The notes under the pieces: model-generated
Databases searched by the model: none
Told to the model about the DNA's origin: nothing
Seen by the model: only the letters and a program-made list of their open reading frames with translations
NCBI GenBank assembly: GCA_964529175.1
Contig: CAZGVO010000001.1
Span: 310,001 to 374,000, forward strand
Source: JAAFJM01 sp964529175
Lineage (GTDB): Bacteria; Bacteroidota; Bacteroidia; UKL13-3
Direction of reading: 5' to 3'
Length of the DNA stretch: 64,000 bases
Translations under genes and position numbers: made by a program
Shown here: in pieces, positions 43,367-52,366 of the stretch
Layout of the letters: each line of letters begins with the position of its first letter
How positions within the stretch are numbered: the first letter of the stretch is position 1

Positions 43367-45919
43367 TTATTTAACCTGCGAATCCCTTAAAACCATTCGC
43401 AAGTTATTATTATTAGGAAAAAATTTTAAGCCACGTTCTGCATAAAATTTAGCGTTTTGCTTTTTATTACTCATTAAGCATAAATAAGCCATTAACTCAT
43501 GTACATTTTCATTATTTGGTACGTATTGTAAATACTTATTTCCAAAATATTCCACTTGATTTACTTGCCTTAACTCAAAGCAGGTTTTAGTTAATTCTTC
43601 TAATACAAAAAGGTTCTCATTATCTAGCACATAAGCATTTAAAAGATATTTTTTTGCATTTACAAAATCGCTTTTAGCAATGTAAACTCTTGCTAAATCG
43701 AAATTGGCATTAAAGAAACTTGGAAACAATTCAATTGATTTTTGAAAATGAACTATAGCCTCATTTTCCAGCTCTATGGCTTGTTTAGGGATAAGTTTAG
43801 TATTATTTGAGGCCTCATACATAAGATTTAATGCCAGTAAGTTATGAGCCTGAACTGACTTATTTAAATGTTCAATATCGTTACTCATTAATGTTAATGG
43901 ATTTTTCCAATCACTACAGCGAGCAAAAGAACGGATGCCAAAAGCCATTAATAATATAAAAACAGCATACTCAGTATACCTTGGTTTATTAAACGAAAAA
44001 CTAGGCTTAATCCAAATTACAACTCCAGCAATAAATAAACAAAAACCAGCCGAAGCAGTAAAGGCTAAACGCTCACCAACCATACCTGCTACTAATTCAA
44101 TCCAATTGCTAAATAATAATATAGCAATTAAATACCAAAATATTCCAATACTAACAATTGGCCTTTTATAAAACATCCATAATGCCAAAAATATCAAACC
44201 TACATGCAAAACGATTATTATGTAAACAAAATAGTCATAAAAATTAGAAGTAACCACCTTTGCGTATCCATAAAAAAATGAAAGCTCATAAGGAAAAATC
44301 ATTAATTTAAAATACTCACCTAAAGTACTAAATCCAGTGGCTATAGTTTCACTTTTTGAATGATTTGCAATCAATGTATTTTCAAAATAAAGCAATCCTC
44401 TACCTTCGGAGAAATTTTTATTATTTAATCTTTTATTTCCTAAAAAATCGTTTACTTCTATTGGCTTAAAGTAAAAGGCAATGTTTGATTTATTAAATAA
44501 TGTTTTGGAATTGGGTTTCAAAAAAATAAGCAAGGATATGGCTGCAAGTACTACAAATGGTGCGAACCTCAGCAAACTATATTGTGGCAATTTCCAATTT
44601 AGAACTAAAAACAAAGCAAGGCAACCAAATAAGAAATGATTGAAACCAAACTTAGAAAACATAAATGTAAAGACAAACAATACCACAATTGTAATTAATG
44701 CAATTACAGGTTTTCTAAAATAAAAAAACGATAAAATGGCTAAAGCAATAACTAATAATATATTTCCTAATTCAAAATAACGCCACAATAAAACTACTGT
44801 TAAAACAAGTGCTAAAGACAAAATAACCAATATTTTATCTCTCTTTTTGAAATCTAAATAGGAGGCATACATAAAACTTAGAATTAAAGAAAACTCCTCC
44901 AAATAAAACTTTGAAAAAACAAAACCTATAAAATAAACCTGAACAATTAACTGAGTTAAACCAATTGACTCATTCTTTTGAGTGGCTGCAATAATAAAAG
45001 GTATACTTATTATAAAATAAAAAAAATCTAAATAGAAGTATGACAATCCAATAAAGAACCAAGATACAATAGAATAAAAATAGATATTATTTATCCATTT
45101 TTTAAGAATAATTTGTACGCAAAAATTAAAAATCTCCTTATTGTAAAACGAAACTAATATTGTTAAAAATGGAACTGAAAAAAACAAAAAAAACTTAATA
45201 ATATATAACTCTGAAGCTATAACTGCGACAGGCACTACTAAAGCTGATGAAACGACAAAAATTGTAATTAAATTTAACTTACGAAAACTAACAGCCATTA
45301 CAGGAAACACAAATACAATTGGGTAAATACTTTTTTTAGAAAGCATTGCAATTATTATAAACAGAGCAATCCAAATCAAACTTAAAACTGAACGTTTTAT
45401 TAAGAATTTCTCGAAATAAATGCCAGCTAGAATAGCGAATAAAAAACCTAATATTTCATCCCTGTTTTTAATACTTGCTACTACTTCGGAATGGATAGGA
45501 TGTACTGCAAAAAACAAAGCTGCTATAAACGAAACAACTATATTTTCTTCACCAAACCAATTAATCAACAATTTGAAAAATAACAACACTGACAATAAAT
45601 AAAGAAGTAAATTAAACAAATGACTAACCGCTGGACTTTCGCCAAAAAACTGATGTTCTAGAGCAAATGATACATGAACAATTGGCCTATAACCAAAGTT
45701 AATTTCATCGTTATCAGAATAATAGGAACTAGAAAATATTTTACCAATTGCAGCTAAACCTTTAGAAGTATATTTATGGTTCTGAGTAACCAAATTATCA
45801 TCCATGTTATAACCGTTAAAAATGGTATTACCAAACACCACTATTACCACAACTGCTAAGGCTAAATAGTATCTTTGGATTAAACTAAAACTCGTTTTAT
45901 TATCTGTACTTTTCTTCAT
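43367..45919 (-). CDS. TMTC-like GT-C glycosyltransferase with C-terminal TPRs
   Basis: This 850-residue protein has at least ten hydrophobic helices. The N-terminal luminal-type loop contains YNMDDNLVTQNHKY and FGYRPIVHVSFALEH, then FFAVHPIHSEVVASIKNRDEIL. This pattern matches the acidic DD and the HPxHxE...R(A/D)E motifs of TMTC/GT-C O-mannosyltransferases that use lipid-linked sugars. The final 190 residues form TPR-like repeats (NEAIVHFQKSIELFPSFFNANFDLARVYIA in part). Bacterial homologues with this layout are often annotated only as TPR membrane proteins. It probably glycosylates an exported protein or glycan at the periplasmic face. Confidence 0.75.
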   Translation of the reverse strand: MKKSTDNKTSFSLIQRYYLALAVVVIVVFGNTIFNGYNMDDNLVTQNHKYTSKGLAAIGKIFSSSYYSDNDEINFGYRPIVHVSFALEHQFFGESPAVSHLFNLLLYLLSVLLFFKLLINWFGEENIVVSFIAALFFAVHPIHSEVVASIKNRDEILGFLFAILAGIYFEKFLIKRSVLSLIWIALFIIIAMLSKKSIYPIVFVFPVMAVSFRKLNLITIFVVSSALVVPVAVIASELYIIKFFLFFSVPFLTILVSFYNKEIFNFCVQIILKKWINNIYFYSIVSWFFIGLSYFYLDFFYFIISIPFIIAATQKNESIGLTQLIVQVYFIGFVFSKFYLEEFSLILSFMYASYLDFKKRDKILVILSLALVLTVVLLWRYFELGNILLVIALAILSFFYFRKPVIALITIVVLFVFTFMFSKFGFNHFLFGCLALFLVLNWKLPQYSLLRFAPFVVLAAISLLIFLKPNSKTLFNKSNIAFYFKPIEVNDFLGNKRLNNKNFSEGRGLLYFENTLIANHSKSETIATGFSTLGEYFKLMIFPYELSFFYGYAKVVTSNFYDYFVYIIIVLHVGLIFLALWMFYKRPIVSIGIFWYLIAILLFSNWIELVAGMVGERLAFTASAGFCLFIAGVVIWIKPSFSFNKPRYTEYAVFILLMAFGIRSFARCSDWKNPLTLMSNDIEHLNKSVQAHNLLALNLMYEASNNTKLIPKQAIELENEAIVHFQKSIELFPSFFNANFDLARVYIAKSDFVNAKKYLLNAYVLDNENLFVLEELTKTCFELRQVNQVEYFGNKYLQYVPNNENVHELMAYLCLMSNKKQNAKFYAERGLKFFPNNNNLRMVLRDSQVK

Positions 45920-45937
45920 TTAATATTAGGCAATAAA

Positions 45938-46834
45938 TTAGTTTTCAATTAGTCGAAATGCTTTCCATTTAAGGTAATAAAAATAAGACATAACGGTAAA
46001 GCTTTTAAAGATATTTCTTTTAAATTGATACTTTGGCGAATAGTTTTTTAAGGCTTTTAGATAGACCAAATATGGTTTAAACAATACATTTTCAGGATTT
46101 GAAAACTCAATTAAACTTAGTTCTGCAAAATGTATAAAAACCATTGGTGATTTATTAACCAACCAACCTTTTTCATCAACATTTTGAATACTATAATTTT
46201 TATAGTTCCAACCTGCCAAATTGCAGCCAGCCTGTTTTACGATTTCTACTTTTCCAAATAAAATTGGCACCAAATCAAGGTATTTTTGATCATCGAACAA
46301 ACCTCGCCAATACACCTTTTTTATATTATACAAACAGCAACTAGCCCACCAATTTAAAAAATCAATGGCCGAATTATTAACACCAATAAAACCTGCATTA
46401 TAAAGCCCTACCCTAAAATTAGCTTCTAACCAATTTTGGTTTTGAAGCGGATTAGCCTCATAAAAATGAGGTGTAAGAAGAATATTATTATGACTTAGTT
46501 TTTCAAATAAAAAAGCACAATCACTGTAAAAATAAATATCATTATCAACGTAAATAACCGAATCGTATTTAGCCAATAATAGTTTTAAAAAAACAGGCTT
46601 TAAAGCCCAACGAAGTTTATCGTTATTGCTTTGATACTTTTTTATCAAGTCTTTCCCAATTTCAATATTAACTTCATTTATATTATGAAAAATAACCGAT
46701 GAATGTTCCTCAGATTTACCATTACCATCAACTACCAATACATGTAAAACCACACCAAATGCTTTAATACTGTCAGCTAAAGCAAACACTTTAAACAAAT
46801 GTGATTGGGTAGAAATGGTACAGAGGTTATACAA
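45938..46834 (-). CDS. GT8-like glycosyltransferase
   Basis: This 298-residue protein opens with NLCTISTQSHLFKVFALADSI and a GT-A fold, with the DxD-type motif YDSVIYVDNDIYFYSD. Further matches are YNAGFIGVNNSAIDFLNWW, DDQKYLDLVPILF and AGCNLAGWNYKNY, as in retaining GT8-like enzymes with NxG and DQ pairs. No membrane segment is seen, so it is cytosolic. It is divergent from the carbamoyltransferase and lies beside the TMTC-like gene, all within the glycan region. The donor sugar is unknown. Confidence 0.78.
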   Translation of the reverse strand: MYNLCTISTQSHLFKVFALADSIKAFGVVLHVLVVDGNGKSEEHSSVIFHNINEVNIEIGKDLIKKYQSNNDKLRWALKPVFLKLLLAKYDSVIYVDNDIYFYSDCAFLFEKLSHNNILLTPHFYEANPLQNQNWLEANFRVGLYNAGFIGVNNSAIDFLNWWASCCLYNIKKVYWRGLFDDQKYLDLVPILFGKVEIVKQAGCNLAGWNYKNYSIQNVDEKGWLVNKSPMVFIHFAELSLIEFSNPENVLFKPYLVYLKALKNYSPKYQFKRNIFKSFTVMSYFYYLKWKAFRLIEN

Positions 46835-46862
46835 GGTAATTTTTTTATGTGCGAATATAATC

Positions 46863-46870
46863 TATTTTTG
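46863..46870 (+). promoter_or_regulatory. -7 box (TATTTTTG) upstream of the carbamoyltransferase
   Basis: An exact TAnnTTTG match ends 7 bases before the ATG at 46878, implying a nearly leaderless transcript. No clear TTG lies at the -33 distance. Confidence 0.4.
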
Positions 46871-46877
46871 AAAGTAG

Positions 46878-48680
46878 ATGAAAATTCTAGGCATTTCGGC
46901 ATATTATCACGATTCAGCGGCTGCATTAATTGAAGATGGAAAAATAATTGCAGCAGCACAAGAAGAACGCTTTACTCGATTAAAAAACGATTCGCAGTTT
47001 CCAGAAAATGCCATTAAGTACTGCATAAAAGAGGCATGCTTAAAACTTTCAGATTTGGACGCCATTGTATTTTACGATAAGCCTTTCCTAAAATTTGAAA
47101 GATTACTTGATACCTATTTTGATAATGCACCAAACGGCTTAATTTCTTTTATTACAGCCATGCCAATTTGGTTAAAAGAAAAATTGTTTCTAAAAACAAC
47201 TTTAAAGAAAGAGTTAAAAGAAATTGACTCACAAATTGATTGGAAAAAAACTGAATTACTATTTTCAAAACACCATTTATCACACGCAGCGAGCGCTTAT
47301 TTTGCTACTAATTTTGATAATGCAGCTATTTTAACTATTGATGGCGTTGGTGAATGGGCAACCACCTCTATTGCACTTGGAAATAAAAACAATATAACTA
47401 CGTTAGTTGAACAAGATTATCCTGATTCGGTAGGACTTTTATATTCAGCATTTACTTATTTTTTAGGTTTTGAAGTTAACTCAGGCGAATATAAAGTAAT
47501 GGGACTAGCTCCTTATGCTAAGCCAGAAGACGAGCTAGTTCAACTATTTATAAATAAAATAACTTCTGAAATTGTTGCCATATTTGAGGATGGCTCAATT
47601 CAATTAAACAAGCATTATTTCAAATACTCTACTTCACTAAAAATGATTGATGAAAAGAAATTTGAAAAATTATTTGGTTTAAAAACAAGAAAAAAAACTG
47701 AAAATTTAAATTTTCAATATTGTGCATTAGCACAAGCGCTGCAACAAGTATTAGAAAAAATAATGTTAAACTTGGCTCATAAAGCTAAAGAACTTACACG
47801 AAGTAATACTCTTTGTATGGCTGGAGGAGTAGCTTTAAATTGCGTAGCAAATGGTAAAATTATAGAAAGTGGATTATTTGAAAATGTATATATTCAACCA
47901 GCAGCTGGTGATGCAGGAGGGGCATTGGGTGCTGCACTTGCTGTTTATTATTTACATTATAAAAAAGACCGTATTTACTCCAATGGTTTTGACTTAATGC
48001 AAAACAGCAAACTAGGACCAAGTTATAGTAATTTAGAAATAAAAAGAGCTATAGAGGCAGCAAAACTAGATTATACACAATTAAATGACAATCAGATAAT
48101 TACAAAAACAGCAGAGTTAATCAATAAAGGTAAAATAATTGGATGGTTCCAAGGTAGAGCAGAATTTGGACCAAGGGCACTTGGCTCTAGAAGTATTTTA
48201 GCCAATCCTTTATTAAATAATACCCAATCAGATTTAAATTTAAAGATAAAAAAACGTGAGAGCTTTAGGCCATTTGCCCCTATCATGTTGGAAAGTGAAT
48301 TTGAGAAATTTTATGGACAAAAATATACCTCTCCTTATATGCTATTTGTACATAAAATAAAACCAGAATTTAGGTACAACTTGGAACCAGAAAAAGAATT
48401 TGATTTGATTAAAACAATCAATCAAAAACGTTCAATTTTACCTGCTATAACTCATATTGACTATACCTCGCGCATACAAACAGTTAATCAAACCAACGAC
48501 AAAAAACTATTTGATTTATTGAATGAGTTTAAAAAGCTAACTGATTATGGAGTGTTAGTAAATACAAGCTTTAACATCAATAATGAACCCATAGTTTGCA
48601 GTCCACAAGACGCCATTAACTGTTTTTTAAAAACAGAAATAGATTACTTAGTTTGGGAAAATTATTTAATAACAAAATAG
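46878..48680 (+). CDS. Carbamoyltransferase (NodU/CmcH family)
   Basis: This 600-residue enzyme transfers carbamoyl from carbamoyl-phosphate to a hydroxyl of a sugar or natural product. The N-terminal Kae1-like half contains ISAYYHDSAAALIEDGKIIA, FSKHHLSHAASAYFATNFD (His metal ligands), ILTIDGVGEW and VMGLAPYAKP. The C-terminal YrdC-like half contains GWFQGRAEFGPRALGSRSIL and LVNTSFNINNEPIVCSP. The downstream DUF5989 and SxtJ genes form a recurrent partner set with such enzymes. Candidate acceptors are the surface glycans encoded around it. A near-leaderless promoter is suggested. Confidence 0.93.
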   Translation: MKILGISAYYHDSAAALIEDGKIIAAAQEERFTRLKNDSQFPENAIKYCIKEACLKLSDLDAIVFYDKPFLKFERLLDTYFDNAPNGLISFITAMPIWLKEKLFLKTTLKKELKEIDSQIDWKKTELLFSKHHLSHAASAYFATNFDNAAILTIDGVGEWATTSIALGNKNNITTLVEQDYPDSVGLLYSAFTYFLGFEVNSGEYKVMGLAPYAKPEDELVQLFINKITSEIVAIFEDGSIQLNKHYFKYSTSLKMIDEKKFEKLFGLKTRKKTENLNFQYCALAQALQQVLEKIMLNLAHKAKELTRSNTLCMAGGVALNCVANGKIIESGLFENVYIQPAAGDAGGALGAALAVYYLHYKKDRIYSNGFDLMQNSKLGPSYSNLEIKRAIEAAKLDYTQLNDNQIITKTAELINKGKIIGWFQGRAEFGPRALGSRSILANPLLNNTQSDLNLKIKKRESFRPFAPIMLESEFEKFYGQKYTSPYMLFVHKIKPEFRYNLEPEKEFDLIKTINQKRSILPAITHIDYTSRIQTVNQTNDKKLFDLLNEFKKLTDYGVLVNTSFNINNEPIVCSPQDAINCFLKTEIDYLVWENYLITK

Positions 48681-48682
48681 AT

Positions 48683-48832
48683 ATGGATTTTTTTAAAGAT
48701 TTTTGGGAATTTATAATCAATCAAAAAAAATGGTGGTTGGTTCCAATCATACTGGCGCTAATTGCTTTTGGTTTATTTATAACCTTTGCAGAAAATAGTG
48801 CAGTAGCCGCCTTTATTTATCCGTTATTTTAA
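48683..48832 (+). CDS. DUF5989-like single-helix membrane peptide
   Basis: This 49-residue gene begins 2 bases after the carbamoyltransferase stop. It reads MDFFKDFWEFIINQKKWW, then one helix (LVPIILALIAFGLFITF), then AENSAVAAFIYPLF. The KKWW segment, one helix and an AxxSAVAxFIYxLF end match my recollection of DUF5989, which is found between carbamoyltransferase and SxtJ genes in surface glycan and saxitoxin-related clusters. The function is unknown; a membrane partner is likely. It is easily missed because of its size. Confidence 0.82.
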   Translation: MDFFKDFWEFIINQKKWWLVPIILALIAFGLFITFAENSAVAAFIYPLF

Positions 48833-48836
48833 AATT

Positions 48837-49181
48837 ATGAACAAAGAAAAAGTTTATTTAACCAATATAGTTATAGCCGCAGGAGCATTTATAATAGGAA
48901 AAAGATATAATATAGAAACTCTATTTTGGGCAGGTTTAACAGTATTAATTATTACTGTAATAAGTTTTTATTTGGCCTCAAAAATTGCTTTTATTTGGAT
49001 GTTAATTGGTAAATTATTAGGAACCATAAATGGTAAATTAATAATGACCTTATTTTTCTTTTTGGTATTAACGCCATTAGCCTTATTGAAAAAATTATTT
49101 TCTTCTAAACCCAAAAAGACTAACAATTCTAATTGGAAAATGATAATTCATAAAGAAGAAAATTTTAAGCAACTGTTTTAG
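48837..49181 (+). CDS. SxtJ-like membrane protein
   Basis: This 114-residue protein has about three hydrophobic helices: IVIAAGAFIIGKRYNIETLFW, LTVLIITVISFYLASKIAFIW and LIMTLFFFLVLTPLALLKK. The pattern matches the SxtJ family known from saxitoxin and surface glycan clusters beside carbamoyltransferases. It starts 4 bases after the DUF5989 stop, so the three genes look like one operon. Its stop codon overlaps the stop of the convergent SGNH gene. The biochemical role is unknown. Confidence 0.8.
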   Translation: MNKEKVYLTNIVIAAGAFIIGKRYNIETLFWAGLTVLIITVISFYLASKIAFIWMLIGKLLGTINGKLIMTLFFFLVLTPLALLKKLFSSKPKKTNNSNWKMIIHKEENFKQLF

Positions 49182-50200
49182 TTGTTATTTAAAATAGAAC
49201 TGTCCTTAAAATTTATTTCATTATAAATTGCTTCACCTAACACCCAATAACCTTTTGAGTTAAAATGTCCATTAAGTGCCCAAGAATATTGATTAATTGG
49301 ATGACTCTTGTAATAAATATTCAACGGTTCAAACATATTTATAACATAACTTTGATTAGCTAGACCTTTTAAAAAGTAAATTTGTTTATTTGTATTTGGT
49401 TCAATAATTTCAGCAGGAGTTGGAGTTAAAAGTAAAATATATTTTATATTATTTTTTCCACAAAAAGCAGCTGTTTCTTTTACTTGTTGCTTAATTAATT
49501 GAATGGCCTCAACTTCTTTTTGTGATAATAAATCTTTAGGAATTAAGTTCTCATTGTTTTTAAAAATATTATGAATTATAGCTCTGAATAAATGACTGTA
49601 TTTATAAAACAACTCCCACCTTGGGCCTACTTTTCCGCTAGTTGTGCCGTCATCATTAAATCTTTCTTTTCCTCCATTACAAATTACATCATCAATATCG
49701 CTAGTGTTCAAGCATTCAATTACCACTTTAGGTTTTAACTGCACAAGTTTTGAAACCAATATTTTATTATTATAAAACACATCACTACCACAAACTCCAG
49801 CATTATAAAATGAGTATTTTAATGGAAACTTTTTATTTATAGCAACAGCTAAACTTTTAACCCAAGTACTGTCATAACATGAACCATCACCTTCAGTAAA
49901 CGAATCGCCTAGTGCAACAATTTTGTTGGTAGAGGTATCTATTAAAAACTTTGAAAAATTATGCTCTCTATGCCCTAAATCGTTATAAATATTTGTGTAA
50001 TGAAACTCGCTTTGCTTATAATCTAGAACCAAGTTAGGCTTCCAAGTATGAAACCAACTGTTGTTTGTTATTCTATATCGTTTTATATATTTACCATACG
50101 AAATTTCGTTAGTGGTTTTAAATCTACCATTAATACGTAACAAGCACTCTAACAAAAAAACAAATATAAAAATGGAGGCAATAATCTTATTTAGTTTCAT
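49178..50200 (-). CDS. SGNH-like acyl/acetyl-transferase or hydrolase (copy B)
   Basis: This 340-residue protein has an N-terminal membrane anchor (IIASIFIFVFLLECLL) and an SGNH-fold domain: IVALGDSFTEGDGSCYDSTW (GDSxTxG), NAGVCGSDVFYNNKILV and a C-terminal LNGHFNSKGYWVLGEAI bearing the catalytic His. Such SGNH proteins acetylate or deacetylate glycans at the periplasmic face. It is a paralogue of 52366-53367 (shared SGKVGP, YSHLFRA, HFNSKGY). It overlaps the upstream GT8-like gene by 14 bases. Confidence 0.82.
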   Translation of the reverse strand: MKLNKIIASIFIFVFLLECLLRINGRFKTTNEISYGKYIKRYRITNNSWFHTWKPNLVLDYKQSEFHYTNIYNDLGHREHNFSKFLIDTSTNKIVALGDSFTEGDGSCYDSTWVKSLAVAINKKFPLKYSFYNAGVCGSDVFYNNKILVSKLVQLKPKVVIECLNTSDIDDVICNGGKERFNDDGTTSGKVGPRWELFYKYSHLFRAIIHNIFKNNENLIPKDLLSQKEVEAIQLIKQQVKETAAFCGKNNIKYILLLTPTPAEIIEPNTNKQIYFLKGLANQSYVINMFEPLNIYYKSHPINQYSWALNGHFNSKGYWVLGEAIYNEINFKDSSILNNN

Positions 50201-51371
50201 AGTTCGTTTCTATCCACTGCCAAATATTCCAATCATGTTTACCCCAGTTATGATAAACATGCACAAAAACAGGATTATAACTAGTTTCAAACCCATCATC
50301 GGTTATTAAACCATGCTTTGAATCAAGCATTAAGTTTTTATTATTATAATCCGCTATAAAATTCCACCTTTTTGAAAGCAGTGGATGATTATTTAAACCA
50401 AACTCCCAAGCAGCGGCAATTAAAGTTCCCTGATCACGAGTTTTCCAATTTGGTAATGTAAATATATACAAGGTTTTATTGAACCAAGCCTCCATAAACT
50501 GATGGCTTTTATCATTAAATAAAAAAACGCCACCATTCCAATGTTGCCAGTTTTGATCTTCTATGCTTATATTAAATACATCAGAAATAAAGTCCATGAG
50601 GTGGCTGCATTCATCTTGCCATATATCATTACCATCATCATCAAACCACTTTTTATTTAACTCATTGTAATGCAAGCCATTGGGCACTTTTATAACTTTT
50701 GTTATATCGCCTTCATACATTATTATTTCGCCAGTTGTTAGGTGCCATGTTCTTTTTCTTTTATCAAAATAAAAGTCATCATTTAACTTAAAAATTGGAT
50801 AGCTTGAATAAAATCTCAGTGCAGTAATTATACTTTTATAAATTGATCTTTTCTTAAGGTCAAAATACAATTGTAACTCTTTTGATTTCTGTAATAAATA
50901 AGAATCTGTAATAATTACTTTTTCCATACTCTCAACATACTCACTCCATAAATCTCTATTCTTTTTCCATTTACTAGCGCAATCACAATTTACAGCATAA
51001 GCACTAAATTTTTTTATTCTACAATGATCAGGTGCAAACCTAATAGGAGCAATAAATTCGTTGAAAATATTATCGCATTGATTTGAAACAGCAATTACAT
51101 CAGTATCTAAATAGCAGTAATTATTGCCTTTGGGTAAAAATTTATATAACCCTGTTTTTAAATAAATGCTAGCTTGATGGTGGTTATACTTTTTATCCAC
51201 CTTTATATCAAATATTTTATCATGATTAATTTGAACCTCATTTCTTGAAGAATCAGTAACTATAAAAATTTCATTCTTTGAAAAGTGTTTCAAAAACTTT
51301 ATTGAAAAGTGCAATGTTTCAATATGCTCAGCAGCACCACAAACCACAAAAACAAATATATTGCTACCCAT
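50187..51371 (-). CDS. GT8-like glycosyltransferase (copy B)
   Basis: This 394-residue protein has a GT-A fold with IFVFVVCGAAEHIETLHFS, DTD at 89-91 (NYCYLDTDVIA), then a central unique region, HWNGGVFLFNDKSHQF (NxG type), TRDQGTLIAAAWEFG (DQ) and HVYHNWGKHDW. This motif set fits GT8-like enzymes. It is a clear paralogue of 53782-54960, with about 60 percent identity judged by eye. It overlaps the downstream SGNH gene, so the pair works together. The substrate is unknown. Confidence 0.75.
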   Translation of the reverse strand: MGSNIFVFVVCGAAEHIETLHFSIKFLKHFSKNEIFIVTDSSRNEVQINHDKIFDIKVDKKYNHHQASIYLKTGLYKFLPKGNNYCYLDTDVIAVSNQCDNIFNEFIAPIRFAPDHCRIKKFSAYAVNCDCASKWKKNRDLWSEYVESMEKVIITDSYLLQKSKELQLYFDLKKRSIYKSIITALRFYSSYPIFKLNDDFYFDKRKRTWHLTTGEIIMYEGDITKVIKVPNGLHYNELNKKWFDDDGNDIWQDECSHLMDFISDVFNISIEDQNWQHWNGGVFLFNDKSHQFMEAWFNKTLYIFTLPNWKTRDQGTLIAAAWEFGLNNHPLLSKRWNFIADYNNKNLMLDSKHGLITDDGFETSYNPVFVHVYHNWGKHDWNIWQWIETNYETK

Positions 51372-51472
51372 TTCTATATTTTAGCTCTCATTGACATTTA
51401 CAATAATTGTACTTTCATAATACCTTTAAAATTATTTTCAATAAAGTTACTATTACAAAAAGCACAAATAAA

Positions 51473-52366
51473 TTAACCTGTTTTAACATTAAGCAAACAA
51501 TTAGCAAGATAGAACTTTAACTTTTTTATAAAAATAAAAAATAAATACAAAGGGTTTATCATAAAGATTAACATAGGTATATAAGCTCCCATTATTGCAA
51601 TATCTAGAACTATGTAGATACCTATGTGCATAAGCAACAAAAGGATACCATAAATAAAAGCACTCTTTTTATTAATAATTGAAAAAAGTGCAAACAACTC
51701 AATAACTAATGTAAAAGCTAAAACAACCATTACGCCTGATGAGTACTGGTTTACTAAATCAATCATTTTATATGCACCATTAATTTTTTCAATATTCCCA
51801 TTATTTACAAACACAAAGTAATTAGTTTTCAAAATTTGTAATGGCATTAATAAACCATCTGTTACCCAATTTATACCCGATACTCTCAATTTAGCAATGG
51901 CAGATAAAGTATAACTTATGGCAATAATTTGAATTGAAAATTGAACTCGGTATTTACTAATATTAAAATCGTTGTATCTATTAAATATACTGTAAGCAAA
52001 AAATTGCCCAAAAAATATGCCTGTAATCATATTATTTCTATTGAAATCACTATTGGAATCTTCTAACGAAAACACAAACAAACTTATAAGTGATAATACA
52101 AATAACGATAGTAGCATGTATTTTTCAGCAATATAATTATAAACCAAAGTGCAAGTAATAAAAAAGACAATTGCCTTAGTGTAAAAACCGAAATAAAAAC
52201 TAGCTGGAAATAACTTTAAAATACCCTCACGAGTGGGAGCATAATTGAATCTATACAAAATCAAAAAAAAAGAAAAAAGCCAGAGGATGGAAAAAGATAT
52301 TTTCATAAACTTCCACTCCGTTTTTGAATAAACGCTAATACTAGGTAAAATTTTAAAATTGGCCAT
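51473..52366 (-). CDS. HTTM-like membrane protein
   Basis: This 297-residue protein has about six to seven helices. The segment SYTLSAIAKLRVSGINWVTDGLLMPLQI resembles the HTTM (horizontally transferred transmembrane) family, which shares the vitamin-K gamma-carboxylase fold. A hydrophobic C-terminus and no extracellular domain are evident. It shares one base with the SGNH gene upstream (TAATG overlap), so it is in the same operon. The role in bacteria is unclear; it is often encoded with a small partner, here probably the 53348-53785 gene. Confidence 0.68.
   Translation of the reverse strand: MANFKILPSISVYSKTEWKFMKISFSILWLFSFFLILYRFNYAPTREGILKLFPASFYFGFYTKAIVFFITCTLVYNYIAEKYMLLSLFVLSLISLFVFSLEDSNSDFNRNNMITGIFFGQFFAYSIFNRYNDFNISKYRVQFSIQIIAISYTLSAIAKLRVSGINWVTDGLLMPLQILKTNYFVFVNNGNIEKINGAYKMIDLVNQYSSGVMVVLAFTLVIELFALFSIINKKSAFIYGILLLLMHIGIYIVLDIAIMGAYIPMLIFMINPLYLFFIFIKKLKFYLANCLLNVKTG

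Noticed and set aside
46777..46959. 60-codon minus-strand frame across the carbamoyltransferase start
   Set aside because: It covers a divergent promoter region and overlaps two well-supported genes.
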